Shown: one piece after another, positions 8,335-16,738 of the stretch
Layout: each line of letters begins with the position of its first letter
Numbering within the stretch: position 1 is the stretch's first letter
Assembly: GCF_002288225.1 (NCBI RefSeq)
Contig: NZ_CP016777.1
Span: 1 to 64,000, forward strand
Source of the DNA: Candidatus Planktophila dulcis
GTDB lineage: Bacteria > Actinomycetota > Actinomycetes > Nanopelagicales > Nanopelagicaceae
Direction of reading: 5' to 3'
Length of the DNA: 64,000 nucleotides
Translations under genes and position numbers: made by a program
Notes under the pieces: generated by a model
What the model saw: only the letters and a program-made list of their open reading frames with translations
Databases searched by the model: none
What the model was told of the DNA's origin: nothing

Positions 8335-9566
8335 GCCTTTAAGAATTTAGTGCGACCACTCCACTTACCTAATACAGGTTCAACAGGGGATTTAAGCAGC
8401 GATTCAAGAATAGTTGCATAGACATCACGGAAGTCGGTTGTGACTGCAAGATCTCCATTGATTAGGTTCTTCAGCGATGGTTGATCTCCATAGAAGCCAC
8501 CATTGACCTTCTCGCCCACAATAAACATTGGTCCAGATGTTCCGTGATCTGTTCCTTGTGAACCATTGCCCACAACACGTCTTCCAAACTCGCTATAAAC
8601 AACGACGGTGACATCTGCGCTACGTGATGTGCTCTTCATCTGCGAGATAAAACGTGAAATGGAATCTGAGACTGAGCCAAGAAGTGCTGCCTGAGCATTT
8701 GCCTCATTAGCGTGAGTATCAAAACCGCCGAGTGAGACCGACCAGACCTTTGTGGGTGAGCCTGCAGCGATGAGTTTTGCAACAACATCAAGCTGCTGAG
8801 CAAGGTTGCTATCGCCGCCGGCATTACCACCATTAGTGACAGGAAGATCTACTGCAACAGGTGCTGGAGCTTTCAAAATAGGTTGCACAGTTGTTGATAC
8901 CGAGAAGAGATTGCGCATCGATGTTGCAGCAGCAGCCATTAAAGAGCTATCTGCGCGAGAGATCTTGGCAAGCTGCAAGCAGTTTGTGGCAACACTTCCC
9001 TTAGGAATAACAAGGCCACCCAGTGGCAATACAGAGCCAGAACGCTTTGCACCAGCAAAGAGTGGTGGCAGAACAGAACCAAGTGAGATTGCAAGCATCG
9101 AATCTTCTGCCTGTGTATCAATCCAGCGCCCCAACCAACCTGTGTTGATATGTTTTTCAGGAGATGCTGTCTGCCACTTTGCCATTGAACTAAAGTGAGA
9201 ACGATCAGGTTTTGGATAACCAACACCACGAATGATTGCAACCTTCTTCTGATCCCACAGTGACTTCAAACCTTTCATTGCAGGGTTGAGTGCAAGTTCA
9301 GCATCCAGCGGCAACAAAGTATCTGCCTTATAGGAAATCTCAGGACGAGATGAGAAGTAGAGAGAATCTGTATAAGGAATAACTGTATTAAGTCCGTCGT
9401 TACCACCATAGAGAGTCACCATCACAACAATCGGTGTTCCTGCAGCAAGTGGCCTATTTACTGCAGCAGCTGCAATCTCATCAACGCTAAGTAGCGGTGC
9501 CGCAGCACCTACTGCAACTGCACCAGCGGTGAGCTGTAAGAATTTTCTACGGGTTACGGTATCCAT
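8331..9566 (-). CDS. DUF1501 protein with Tat signal peptide
   Basis: The 411-residue protein begins with a twin-arginine signal (TRRKFLQL at residues 5-12, then a hydrophobic stretch), so folded export across the membrane is predicted. The mature part has DUF1501 features such as MVTLYGGNDGLNTVIPY, GVGYPKPDRSHF and SEFGRRVVGNGSQGTDHG, which resemble metal-dependent sulfatase/phosphatase-like folds. Its function is unknown. It lies eight bases after a DUF1800 gene on the same strand; these two families commonly occur as a pair. It is convergent with, and overlaps, hspR. Confidence 0.9.
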   Translation of the reverse strand: MDTVTRRKFLQLTAGAVAVGAAAPLLSVDEIAAAAVNRPLAAGTPIVVMVTLYGGNDGLNTVIPYTDSLYFSSRPEISYKADTLLPLDAELALNPAMKGLKSLWDQKKVAIIRGVGYPKPDRSHFSSMAKWQTASPEKHINTGWLGRWIDTQAEDSMLAISLGSVLPPLFAGAKRSGSVLPLGGLVIPKGSVATNCLQLAKISRADSSLMAAAATSMRNLFSVSTTVQPILKAPAPVAVDLPVTNGGNAGGDSNLAQQLDVVAKLIAAGSPTKVWSVSLGGFDTHANEANAQAALLGSVSDSISRFISQMKSTSRSADVTVVVYSEFGRRVVGNGSQGTDHGTSGPMFIVGEKVNGGFYGDQPSLKNLINGDLAVTTDFRDVYATILESLLKSPVEPVLGKWSGRTKFLKA

Positions 9567-9574
9567 GCCGGCTC

Positions 9575-10873
9575 CTATGCACTCACTACATATTCAGGGC
9601 TACATAAAGCAAGCAGTGTGAACTCTTGAGGATCACCGAGCGCGTTACGAAGGGCTGCCTGTGTGCGCGGACTCCACTGCGCAACACCTAACCAATCAGC
9701 ACTTGCTAAGACGCGACGATCTACTGGAATCTCATTGAACGCACGCAAAGGGCTCTGCTTAATGAGCCAAGATGCAAAAGCAATTCGATACTGGGCAGAT
9801 GCTGATGACAACCATGCCTCAGCCGCAGGCCATCCTCCAACATTCGGTGGATAGAAAGGAATCTGCCCCAACTTATTAAGGTGGTTAATAAGTTGCTTAG
9901 AGTCAATAAGTTTCGATGGAGTTAATTCAAGTGCGCGACAGGCAGAGATAAACCATTCAACCGGGGATTTCACCATCGAGTATTTGGGATCAGACATTGC
10001 TCCATCTTGGGCAAGTGATGCCACAGCTGGTGCAACTTCACGAGAGGCAAAGGCGCCAACTGCACTCAAATTCTTTGGCATTTCTTCTGTGCTTGAGATA
10101 AATCGATACCACAACCGCTCTGCAATAAATGTGGCGCAATCTGCCTTTGCAACAAGGTAATCGCTGGCACTTTCTGCTGTGAATGTTGAACTCTGCCCCA
10201 AAAGTGTTACTGCGCCCATATCGCGTCGCTTCGGGTTCACAAGAACAGTTGCAGCGTTAAGGCTGAGTTGATAACCAGTTAACACTCGAGCCAGTGCTTT
10301 GACATCATCTTCGGTATAACGATTGACACCGAGAATAAATAACTCCATTAGCTCACGAGCTAAATTCTCATTAGGAGCTTTGGCGGTGCTGGTCTGACCA
10401 TCGAGCCAATATTGCAACGCAGCATCATTGACCATTGCACGCGACATCGCAGCAAAGTTTCCTAACGCATATTGGCGAAGAATTTGATTCTGTTTATACA
10501 TCGCAAGTGGATGGTCTACTTTTGTAATTGATGTTGCCCAGTGGCCATGCCAGAACCAGGCCATACGTTCGCTCAACCCATGATCACTCATCGCCATGCG
10601 ATCAAGCCACCAGATTGTTAGCTGCTCCGTCTGATTTCGCATCCCTGTTACAAAAGGAATGATTTCTGGGGTGTTGGGTTTAGGGCGCACACCAAGATCG
10701 GTTATCACTGGGTTAGCCACAAGAGCAGCACCTGCATCAGTAGCTGGAACTGTGAGAACCTTCTGGCGAGTGGCGCTCACACCAGCTGCAAGAGCTGCTG
10801 CAAATTCACCGGGACGGGGACCGAATGCAAAGCGATGGGAAAGGCGAGCAATCTCTAACCTCTTTGCATTCAT
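9575..10873 (-). CDS. DUF1800 family protein
   Basis: The protein has 432 residues if started at the ATG at 10873. An in-frame upstream start at 10927 would run into the divergent pyrE gene, so the internal ATG is preferred. DUF1800 features include RLSHRFAFGPRPGEF near the N-terminus, MAWFWHGHWATS, NENLARELMELFILGVN and PPNVGGWP toward the end. No signal peptide is evident, unlike in its partner. The biochemical role is unknown. It is transcribed with the DUF1501 gene downstream, and the two products probably work together at the cell surface, which is inferred from pairing. Confidence 0.88.
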   Translation of the reverse strand: MNAKRLEIARLSHRFAFGPRPGEFAAALAAGVSATRQKVLTVPATDAGAALVANPVITDLGVRPKPNTPEIIPFVTGMRNQTEQLTIWWLDRMAMSDHGLSERMAWFWHGHWATSITKVDHPLAMYKQNQILRQYALGNFAAMSRAMVNDAALQYWLDGQTSTAKAPNENLARELMELFILGVNRYTEDDVKALARVLTGYQLSLNAATVLVNPKRRDMGAVTLLGQSSTFTAESASDYLVAKADCATFIAERLWYRFISSTEEMPKNLSAVGAFASREVAPAVASLAQDGAMSDPKYSMVKSPVEWFISACRALELTPSKLIDSKQLINHLNKLGQIPFYPPNVGGWPAAEAWLSSASAQYRIAFASWLIKQSPLRAFNEIPVDRRVLASADWLGVAQWSPRTQAALRNALGDPQEFTLLALCSPEYVVSA

Positions 10874-10917
10874 GTTGGCACGGTAACTGAGAAATAGGTC
10901 CCCTGTAAGGTGTGCAC

Positions 10918-11451
10918 ATGAATTCAAAGGAACTTCTCCGAGAACAAATTCTTAACAAGGCTGTTGTCCACGGCAAAGTAATTTTGTCTTCAGGCAAAGA
11001 GGCTGATTACTACGTCGATCTACGTCGTGTAACTCTCGATCATGTTGCTGCTCCTCTAGTTGGTGAAGTAATGCTTGAACTCACCAAAGATCTTGATTAC
11101 GAGGCAGTTGGTGGGCTCACACTGGGCGCAGACCCAGTTGCCACAGCGATGATGCATGTGGCTGCCCGCGACGGCAAAAAGATTGATTCTTTTGTAGTTC
11201 GTAAGGCTGAGAAAGCACACGGACTTCAGCGCCGTATTGAAGGACCAGATGTAAAGGGCAAGAAAGTTTTAGCAGTTGAAGACACATCAACAACTGGTGG
11301 TTCAGTTCTGACTGCAGTGGAAGCGCTCATTGAAGCTGGCGCAATTGTGGTTGGTGTTGCAGTCATTGTTGAGCGCGGTGCAAAGCAAGCAATCCTTGAT
11401 GCAGGTTATAAGTATTACGCGGCCTACTCGCTGGATGATTTAGGTCTCTAA
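10918..11451 (+). CDS. pyrE: Orotate phosphoribosyltransferase
   Basis: The enzyme joins orotate to PRPP to make OMP in pyrimidine synthesis. The PRPP-binding loop is visible as VLAVEDTSTTGGSVLTAVEA about two thirds into the protein. The N-terminal half has VILSSGKEADYYVDLRR and the flexible-loop region VRKAEKAHGLQRRIEG, as in actinobacterial PyrE. The ATG at 10918, with AAGG seven bases upstream, is a better start than the GTG at 10912, giving 177 residues. The gene is divergent from the DUF1800 gene with only a 44-base gap. A related phosphoribosyltransferase is less likely. Confidence 0.88.
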   Translation: MNSKELLREQILNKAVVHGKVILSSGKEADYYVDLRRVTLDHVAAPLVGEVMLELTKDLDYEAVGGLTLGADPVATAMMHVAARDGKKIDSFVVRKAEKAHGLQRRIEGPDVKGKKVLAVEDTSTTGGSVLTAVEALIEAGAIVVGVAVIVERGAKQAILDAGYKYYAAYSLDDLGL

Positions 11452-11454
11452 AAC

Positions 11455-12105
11455 TTACGAGTGATGCCTGCGAGTACTCCACTCGCGGAAGAACTCAATA
11501 GCAACAGGTATAACGCTCACAATAATGATGAGCCCCACGACAGGTAAAAGGTATTTATCTACTGACCCTTCAAGCTTCTCACCAAGTAGGTAACCAAGAC
11601 CGATAATTCCTTGGGTCCAGATGATTGCCCCAAGGACATTCCAAAATAAGAACTTCTTCACTGGAATACCAATAATTCCAGCCAATGGATTAATCAGTGT
11701 TCGAACAAAGGGAATAAAGCGAGCTAGAACAAGTGCTTTGCCTGTTCCATATTTATTGAGCCACTTCTCAGTTGCTGCAACCTTTGATTGAGTGAAGAAG
11801 CGTCCATCAGGGCGGCTAAAGAGTTTGCGCCCATATGTTGCACCAAACCAGTGACCCACTTGAGAGCCGATGATTGCTGCAATCGGTGCACCGATAAAGA
11901 GCGCAACTGGATCAAGAGATGCTCCACCAAGAATGGCAGCACCCGATCCGGATGCTGCAACGCCTGCAATAAAGAGAAGTGAGTCGCCAGGAAATGCGAG
12001 CCCTACAAGCAGACCAGTTTCAGCGAAGATAATGGCAAGAACACCGATAAGACCAAGATCGCCAACGATTGAATGTGCATCAAAGAGATTTGCTGCCAAG
12101 TTCAT
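11455..12105 (-). CDS. DedA family integral membrane protein
   Basis: This 216-residue membrane protein has the SNARE-associated/DedA layout: an N-terminal amphipathic stretch, then ETGLLVGLAFPGDSLLF and GSQVGHWFGATYGRKLF. FIPFVRTLINPLAGI and two C-terminal membrane helices follow. Some DedA proteins have been shown to move undecaprenyl phosphate back across the membrane, which would suit a genome with much surface-glycan synthesis. The substrate of this member cannot be read from sequence. It is convergent with pyrE, with a three-base gap. Confidence 0.9.
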   Translation of the reverse strand: MNLAANLFDAHSIVGDLGLIGVLAIIFAETGLLVGLAFPGDSLLFIAGVAASGSGAAILGGASLDPVALFIGAPIAAIIGSQVGHWFGATYGRKLFSRPDGRFFTQSKVAATEKWLNKYGTGKALVLARFIPFVRTLINPLAGIIGIPVKKFLFWNVLGAIIWTQGIIGLGYLLGEKLEGSVDKYLLPVVGLIIIVSVIPVAIEFFREWSTRRHHS

Positions 12106-12129
12106 GTGGTCGAGGATACGCGAAAATAG

Positions 12130-13131
12130 TTAAATCGCAGCCGTTGTGCTGCGCACAACCAGGCTCAGCGGAACAACAATTTTCCTGCGCTCTAAGGCGG
12201 GGTTGGCGACTTCAGCAATTGCCGAAGCTGCAGCTACTTGGCCTTCAAATTGAGGAGGTTGTGAAACCGTTGTGAGCCCGATGTATTGCGCAATGTCGTG
12301 ATCATCAAAACCAATTACTGAAATATCTTCAGGAACACGCATCCCTTTATTACGAATTGCTTTTAGTGCACCAAAGGCCATCTCATCTGAGTGACAAAAG
12401 AGCGCTGTAGGTAACTTCTTACGGCTCAAGAAAGAGTCCATCGCTATTTCAGATGTGTAGATATTAAAGTCTCCGTGGATTTCTAGCTCTGGATTCCATT
12501 CAACACCAACAGCATTTAGCGCCTTGATATATCCAAGGTTTCGATTATCTGAGACATCAAAGTTATATGCAGTCTCGCGCTGACCAGATAAGACTGCAAT
12601 CTGGCGGTGACCTAAACCAGTCAGATGTTCGGTTGCAACTTTCCCACCGAGCACATCATCGATGGCAACACTTGTGCAACCTTCGTGAGTGAAACCAATT
12701 GTTGTAATAGGTATTCCCAAACTAAGAAGTGACGTGAATTCTTCATCTGTGGGAGGCATACTCACAACAATGAGAGCATCTACTTTTCCACGCAGCTGTT
12801 TCTGTTGAAAGATTCGCTGTCGTGCATCGACTTGTGAGAAGTTATAGAGAAGTAAATCCATTCCCACTTCACGCAAGCTCTGCTCAATTCCATTAATTGC
12901 TTGAGAGAAGAACCATCGAGAGATGTAAGGAGCAATGACACCAATTCTGTTTGTGCGCTTTACTAAACCTTGTGGAATGAGATCTGGACGCAACGGATAA
13001 TTAAGTTCCATTGCTGCTGCAACAATCTTTGATCGTGTTCGCTCATTAACATGGTGCATGCCGCGCAGAGCCCTTGAAACAGTGGCAGGTGAGACTCCAG
13101 CCTTCTTGGCGATCTCAACGACTCCACTCAT
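12130..13131 (-). CDS. LacI-family transcriptional repressor
   Basis: The 333-residue protein starts with a typical LacI helix-turn-helix (VVEIAKKAGVSPATVSRAL), then a hinge region and a periplasmic-binding-protein-like sensor domain (NRIGVIAPY, SVIGFDDHDIAQYIGLTTVSQP). It is divergent from the sugar ABC operon beginning at 13378 and is the obvious candidate to control it. A perfect inverted repeat lies over the likely operon promoter at 13242-13256. The inducer is unknown; an adjacent beta-glucosidase suggests a beta-glucoside. A run of G residues about ten bases upstream of the ATG may act as ribosome-binding site. Confidence 0.92.
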   Translation of the reverse strand: MSGVVEIAKKAGVSPATVSRALRGMHHVNERTRSKIVAAAMELNYPLRPDLIPQGLVKRTNRIGVIAPYISRWFFSQAINGIEQSLREVGMDLLLYNFSQVDARQRIFQQKQLRGKVDALIVVSMPPTDEEFTSLLSLGIPITTIGFTHEGCTSVAIDDVLGGKVATEHLTGLGHRQIAVLSGQRETAYNFDVSDNRNLGYIKALNAVGVEWNPELEIHGDFNIYTSEIAMDSFLSRKKLPTALFCHSDEMAFGALKAIRNKGMRVPEDISVIGFDDHDIAQYIGLTTVSQPPQFEGQVAAASAIAEVANPALERRKIVVPLSLVVRSTTAAI

Positions 13132-13154
13132 GGCCGATTCCCCCCTGAAAAAAC

Positions 13155-13211
13155 CTGCAAAACCTCTGCAAAAGGTACCCCTGGGGGCTCTTTTTAGATA
13201 GAGCTAGGGGT
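13155..13211. repeat. Short direct repeat and imperfect hairpin in the lacI-importer gap
   Basis: CTGCAAAA occurs twice, at 13155-13162 and 13166-13173, eleven bases apart. An imperfect inverted repeat follows at 13177-13211 with arms ACCCCT...GCTCT and AGAGC...AGGGGT. The elements lie just upstream of lacI on its strand and could be regulatory sites or a leader hairpin. No function can be assigned from sequence alone. Confidence 0.45.
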
Positions 13212-13223
13212 GATAGGTGAGCG

Positions 13224-13256
13224 TGGAAAGTAGCGCCCAATACCGTTTATAACGGT
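13224..13256 (+). promoter_or_regulatory. Candidate promoter and operator of the sugar importer operon
   Basis: A perfect inverted repeat ACCGTT-TAT-AACGGT spans 13242-13256. It overlaps a -10-like TATAAC (13248-13253) placed 18 bases after a -35-like TGGAAA (13224-13229). The half-site string ATACCGTT recurs at 13303-13310. This is a good candidate for the binding site of the divergent LacI protein, although its odd centre differs from the CG-centred operators common in that family. Confidence 0.55.
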
Positions 13257-13377
13257 TTTATCACCGAGGCCCTCAAAACTCGCTAGTTGCAAGCCCCTAG
13301 GAATACCGTTGCCCCACGTTCAGGGCCTCTGGGTTCTCCAGCAGGTCTTAACAACCCTCAATAGAAAAGGTACCTAC

Positions 13378-14676
13378 ATGCTAAAGAAAAAGGGTCTACT
13401 TGTTGGAACTGCAGTAGCAGTTCTTTCACTTGTAGCAACTACTTTCACAGCAACATCAGCATCAGCTGCTGGCTGTGACGAATATTCAAAGTGGAAGGGC
13501 ACTGGCACAGTAAAGATTTTCGCTGGTATCCGTGATCCTGAAGCTACAACAATGGAAAAGATTTTCGCTGAGTTCACAAAGTGCACAGGCATCAAGATTG
13601 CTTACGAAGGCACAGACCAGTTCGAAACTCTTCTTCCAGTACGTGTTAAGGGCGGAAACGCACCTGACCTCGCAATCATTCCTCAACCAGGTCTAGTAGC
13701 AACAATGGTTGCAACAGGTAAGGCTGTCCCAATTACAGCTGCAACTCGTTCAAACCTCACTAACTACTACAACCCAGCTTGGGCATCATTTACAACAATC
13801 AACGGACGTATCTACGGTGCACCATTTGGCGCATCATCGAAGTCACTTGTTTGGTACTCACCAGCACAGTTTAAGAAGCTTGGCGTAACAATTCCAAACA
13901 CTTGGTCTGAAATGGAAGCAGTTGCAGCGAAGTTCAAGGCTGCAGGAGCTAACCCATGGTGTGCAGGAATCGAATCAGGAGCTGCCACAGGATGGCCAGC
14001 AACTGACTGGATCGAGCAGATGGTTCTTCGTGAGCAGGGTCCAAAGAAGTACAACCAGTGGTGGCAAGGCAAGCTCAAGTTCTCATCACCAGAAATTCTT
14101 GGTGCAATGAACAAGGTTGCTTCATGGCTCGGAACATCTTCACAAGTTGGAGATCTCAAGTCAGTTGCTACACGTAAGTTCCAGGATGCAGGCGTTCCAG
14201 GACTCAAGGCAGGAACTTGCGGCATGTTGCAGCAGGCTTCTTTCTACTCATCAATGTACCCAGCAGGAACCACATTCGGTCCTTCAGGTGATGCTGATGC
14301 GTTCTACCTCCCACCAACAAACTCTAAGTTTGGTAAGCCAATCATGGGTGGCGGAGAGTTCCCAGTCGCATTCTCAAAGAAGAAGGAAGTTGGATTCGTC
14401 CAGGATTACCTATCTTCACCTGTATACGGCATTGAGCGCGCAAAGGCAGGCGGATGGACATCAGCTAACACTGGTATTCCTCTAGCTTCATACGCAGATC
14501 CAGTTCTTAAGGTTGTGGCAGCACAGCTTCAGAACAAGTCTGGCGCAATCGTGTTCGATGCATCTGACTTGATGCCAACTGCAGTAAACGGTGCTTTCTG
14601 GAAGGAAATGACCAAGTTCTACGCAGAAGGTAAGTCAATGAAGGAAGTAGCATCTTCAATCGACGCTAACTGGTAA
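13378..14676 (+). CDS. Sugar ABC transporter substrate-binding protein
   Basis: This extracellular binding protein delivers sugar to the two permeases that follow. From the ATG at 13378, preceded by AAAGG, it has 432 residues. It starts with a signal peptide of about 30 residues (MLKKKGLLVGTAVAVLSLVA, then ATSASA), followed by Gly-Cys. Cys33 may be lipidated, though the SAAGC box is a weak match, or cleavage may simply follow Ala. The mature part has family-1 binding-protein features (FAEFTKCTGIKIAYEG, GAPFGASSKSLVWYSP). Codon use is strongly biased toward preferred codons, suggesting high expression. A longer frame from 13309 is rejected because it lacks a good start signal. Confidence 0.92.
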   Translation: MLKKKGLLVGTAVAVLSLVATTFTATSASAAGCDEYSKWKGTGTVKIFAGIRDPEATTMEKIFAEFTKCTGIKIAYEGTDQFETLLPVRVKGGNAPDLAIIPQPGLVATMVATGKAVPITAATRSNLTNYYNPAWASFTTINGRIYGAPFGASSKSLVWYSPAQFKKLGVTIPNTWSEMEAVAAKFKAAGANPWCAGIESGAATGWPATDWIEQMVLREQGPKKYNQWWQGKLKFSSPEILGAMNKVASWLGTSSQVGDLKSVATRKFQDAGVPGLKAGTCGMLQQASFYSSMYPAGTTFGPSGDADAFYLPPTNSKFGKPIMGGGEFPVAFSKKKEVGFVQDYLSSPVYGIERAKAGGWTSANTGIPLASYADPVLKVVAAQLQNKSGAIVFDASDLMPTAVNGAFWKEMTKFYAEGKSMKEVASSIDANW

Positions 14677-14717
14677 TTAATACCAATTAGCTTCACTGCA
14701 ATAAAGAAGTAAAGATG

Positions 14718-14753
14718 CCGGGGTCCACTCCTTGTGGGCCCCGGTCTCTTCTT
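14718..14753 (+). terminator. Intrinsic terminator/attenuator after the binding-protein gene
   Basis: An 11-base-pair stem (CCGGGGTCCAC at 14718-14728, GTGGGCCCCGG at 14734-14744, one G-U pair) with a 5-base loop is followed by a pyrimidine-rich TCTCTTCTT. Its position between the binding protein and the permeases suggests partial termination, which would yield more binding protein than membrane components. Confidence 0.8.
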
Positions 14754-14810
14754 GGATAATCACCACCTAATAAGAAAAAACAGATTTCACAATGAAGGGA
14801 TGGACGAGCT

Positions 14811-15794
14811 ATGACATGGTCAAGTTTTCTCAACAGCTCTGGTCCAAAAATCCTTCAGATCCTCGCAGTGCTCGTTATCTTTTTTGGTTTCTATGGAATC
14901 GCATTTGCAGCTGGAGCACGCCTACAAGGCAAGAAGCAGAATGTTTTAGCACTCTCACTATTTTTGGTTCCAGCCCTCATCCTTGCGATGACAGGCCTTG
15001 GAATTCCGGCAGTACAAACTTTTATCGAATCATTTAAGAACGCTGACTCATCTAAATGGGTTGGCTTTGCTAACTACACACGTGCATTTAAAGACCCAGA
15101 TATTCTCCTTGCATTCCGTAACACCATGCTCTGGATCATCATCTCCCCAGTTGTCGTAACAGCTCTCGGCCTAGGCCTTGCGACAATGCTCAATAAGATG
15201 AAGCGCGAAGCACTCGCCAAGTCACTGATCTTTATGCCTATGGCAATCTCATTCGTGGGCGGCTCACTTATCTGGAACTTGATGTATCAATACCAAGAGC
15301 CAGATATGAATCAGACAGGTCTTGTCGGTCAGATTATGAAATCACTTGGAATTCCACTACAACACCTTTTGTTGTGGTCACCATGGAACAACTTGTTCCT
15401 TATGGCTGTTTACATCTGGGGAACTACAGGCTTTGGCATGGTGATTCTCTCTGCAGCTATTAAAAATATCCCACAAGATATTGAAGAGGCAGCTCAGCTC
15501 GATGGCGCTTCAGGATTCACACTCTTTCGCACAGTCACGGTGCCGATGGTTAAGACCACCATCATCGTTGTCCTTACAACTGCGATGGTTGGCACGCTCA
15601 AACTCTTCGATGTCATCCACACAATGACCGGCGGTAACTTCAAGACCGACGTGCTCTCCAACCGTATGTTCGATGAGCACTTCGTCTATCTCAACAATGG
15701 CCGCGGATCTACGCTTGCAATCTTGATCTTCCTTGGCGTTCTACCTATTACTTACTACAACATCCGCTCTCTTCGCGCAGAACGGAAGCACTAA
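14811..15794 (+). CDS. Sugar ABC transporter permease (MalF-like)
   Basis: This inner-membrane subunit has 327 residues, about seven hydrophobic segments and the cytoplasmic EAA loop (EEAAQLDGASGFTLFRTVTVP near 224-244) that contacts the ATPase. The ATG at 14811 follows an AGGGA about ten bases upstream. It is followed after two bases by the second permease. No ATP-binding subunit is encoded nearby, so a shared ATPase encoded elsewhere (as MsiK in Actinobacteria) is presumed. Confidence 0.9.
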   Translation: MTWSSFLNSSGPKILQILAVLVIFFGFYGIAFAAGARLQGKKQNVLALSLFLVPALILAMTGLGIPAVQTFIESFKNADSSKWVGFANYTRAFKDPDILLAFRNTMLWIIISPVVVTALGLGLATMLNKMKREALAKSLIFMPMAISFVGGSLIWNLMYQYQEPDMNQTGLVGQIMKSLGIPLQHLLLWSPWNNLFLMAVYIWGTTGFGMVILSAAIKNIPQDIEEAAQLDGASGFTLFRTVTVPMVKTTIIVVLTTAMVGTLKLFDVIHTMTGGNFKTDVLSNRMFDEHFVYLNNGRGSTLAILIFLGVLPITYYNIRSLRAERKH

Positions 15795-15796
15795 CT

Positions 15797-16738
15797 ATGG
15801 CAACTCTAAAATTGAAGAAGAATAAGCCACTCGTTGCACCTTCTGGCACAAAGCCATTTACCTCACCTATCGCATCAGCGATTGTCACGGTCATTGCGCT
15901 CTTGTGGACAGTTCCAACTCTCGGCCTTGTTGTTACATCCTTTCGCACCAAGGAAGAGATCTTGTCTTCTGGCTGGTGGACATCTTTTACTAATCCATCA
16001 TTTACTCTTGAAAACTTCCGCACAGTTCTCTTAACTGGTGGTGGATCCCTTGGTTCAGAAGGAATGATTCCTTTCGCAGTGAACTCACTTGCCATCACAA
16101 TCCCTGCTGTTGTTCTCTCAGTTGGCTTTGGACTTATGGCTGCATACGCACTTGCTTGGATTCCATTCCGCTTTAGTAACCATGTCTTCTACGGCCTCTT
16201 TGCACTACAAGGCGTTCCACTACAGCTCTCACTCCTGCCATTACTCACATTCTTTGCAACAGGTGTGCAGCTCTTTGGAGTGCAAATCCTTCCACCACTG
16301 GGAATTGTGGGCTCCCTTGCCGCAGTCTGGTTCCCACACGTGATGTTCGGTCTTCCCCTTGTCACATACCTACTTCACAACTTTGTATCTGCTCTGCCTC
16401 GCGAGCTATTGGAGGCAGCTCGCGTCGATGGTGCTAATCACTTCGAAGTCTTCCGCAAGATTGTTCTTCCGCTATCTCTTCCTGCAGTTGCATCGATTGC
16501 AATCTTCCAGTTCTTATGGATCTGGAATGACTTGCTTGTTGCGCTCGTATTTGCAGGCGGCACAGATGATGTTGCACCTCTGACGCTTCACCTTGCAAAC
16601 CTTGGTGGATCACTGGGCTCTAAGTGGGAGAACGTTGCACCTGCTGCGCTCTTTTCAATCATCATTCCTTTGATCGTCTTCTTCTCACTCCAGCGCTACT
16701 TCGTGCGCGGACTTCTTGCAGGCTCTGTTAAGTCTTAA
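15797..16738 (+). CDS. Sugar ABC transporter permease (MalG-like)
   Basis: This is the second membrane subunit, with 313 residues and six hydrophobic segments. The EAA loop LLEAARVDGANHFEVFRKIV is in the C-terminal half, and the end (YFVRGLLAGSVKS) is typical of MalG-type permeases. It sits two bases after the first permease. Its stop codon overlaps by four bases the end of the convergent beta-glucosidase gene. The substrate is inferred only from context: a beta-glucoside or short oligosaccharide. Confidence 0.92.
   Translation: MATLKLKKNKPLVAPSGTKPFTSPIASAIVTVIALLWTVPTLGLVVTSFRTKEEILSSGWWTSFTNPSFTLENFRTVLLTGGGSLGSEGMIPFAVNSLAITIPAVVLSVGFGLMAAYALAWIPFRFSNHVFYGLFALQGVPLQLSLLPLLTFFATGVQLFGVQILPPLGIVGSLAAVWFPHVMFGLPLVTYLLHNFVSALPRELLEAARVDGANHFEVFRKIVLPLSLPAVASIAIFQFLWIWNDLLVALVFAGGTDDVAPLTLHLANLGGSLGSKWENVAPAALFSIIIPLIVFFSLQRYFVRGLLAGSVKS

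Noticed and set aside
13309-13377. N-terminal extension of the sugar-binding protein
   Set aside because: The ATG at 13378 has a ribosome-binding site and begins a proper signal peptide; the extension does not.
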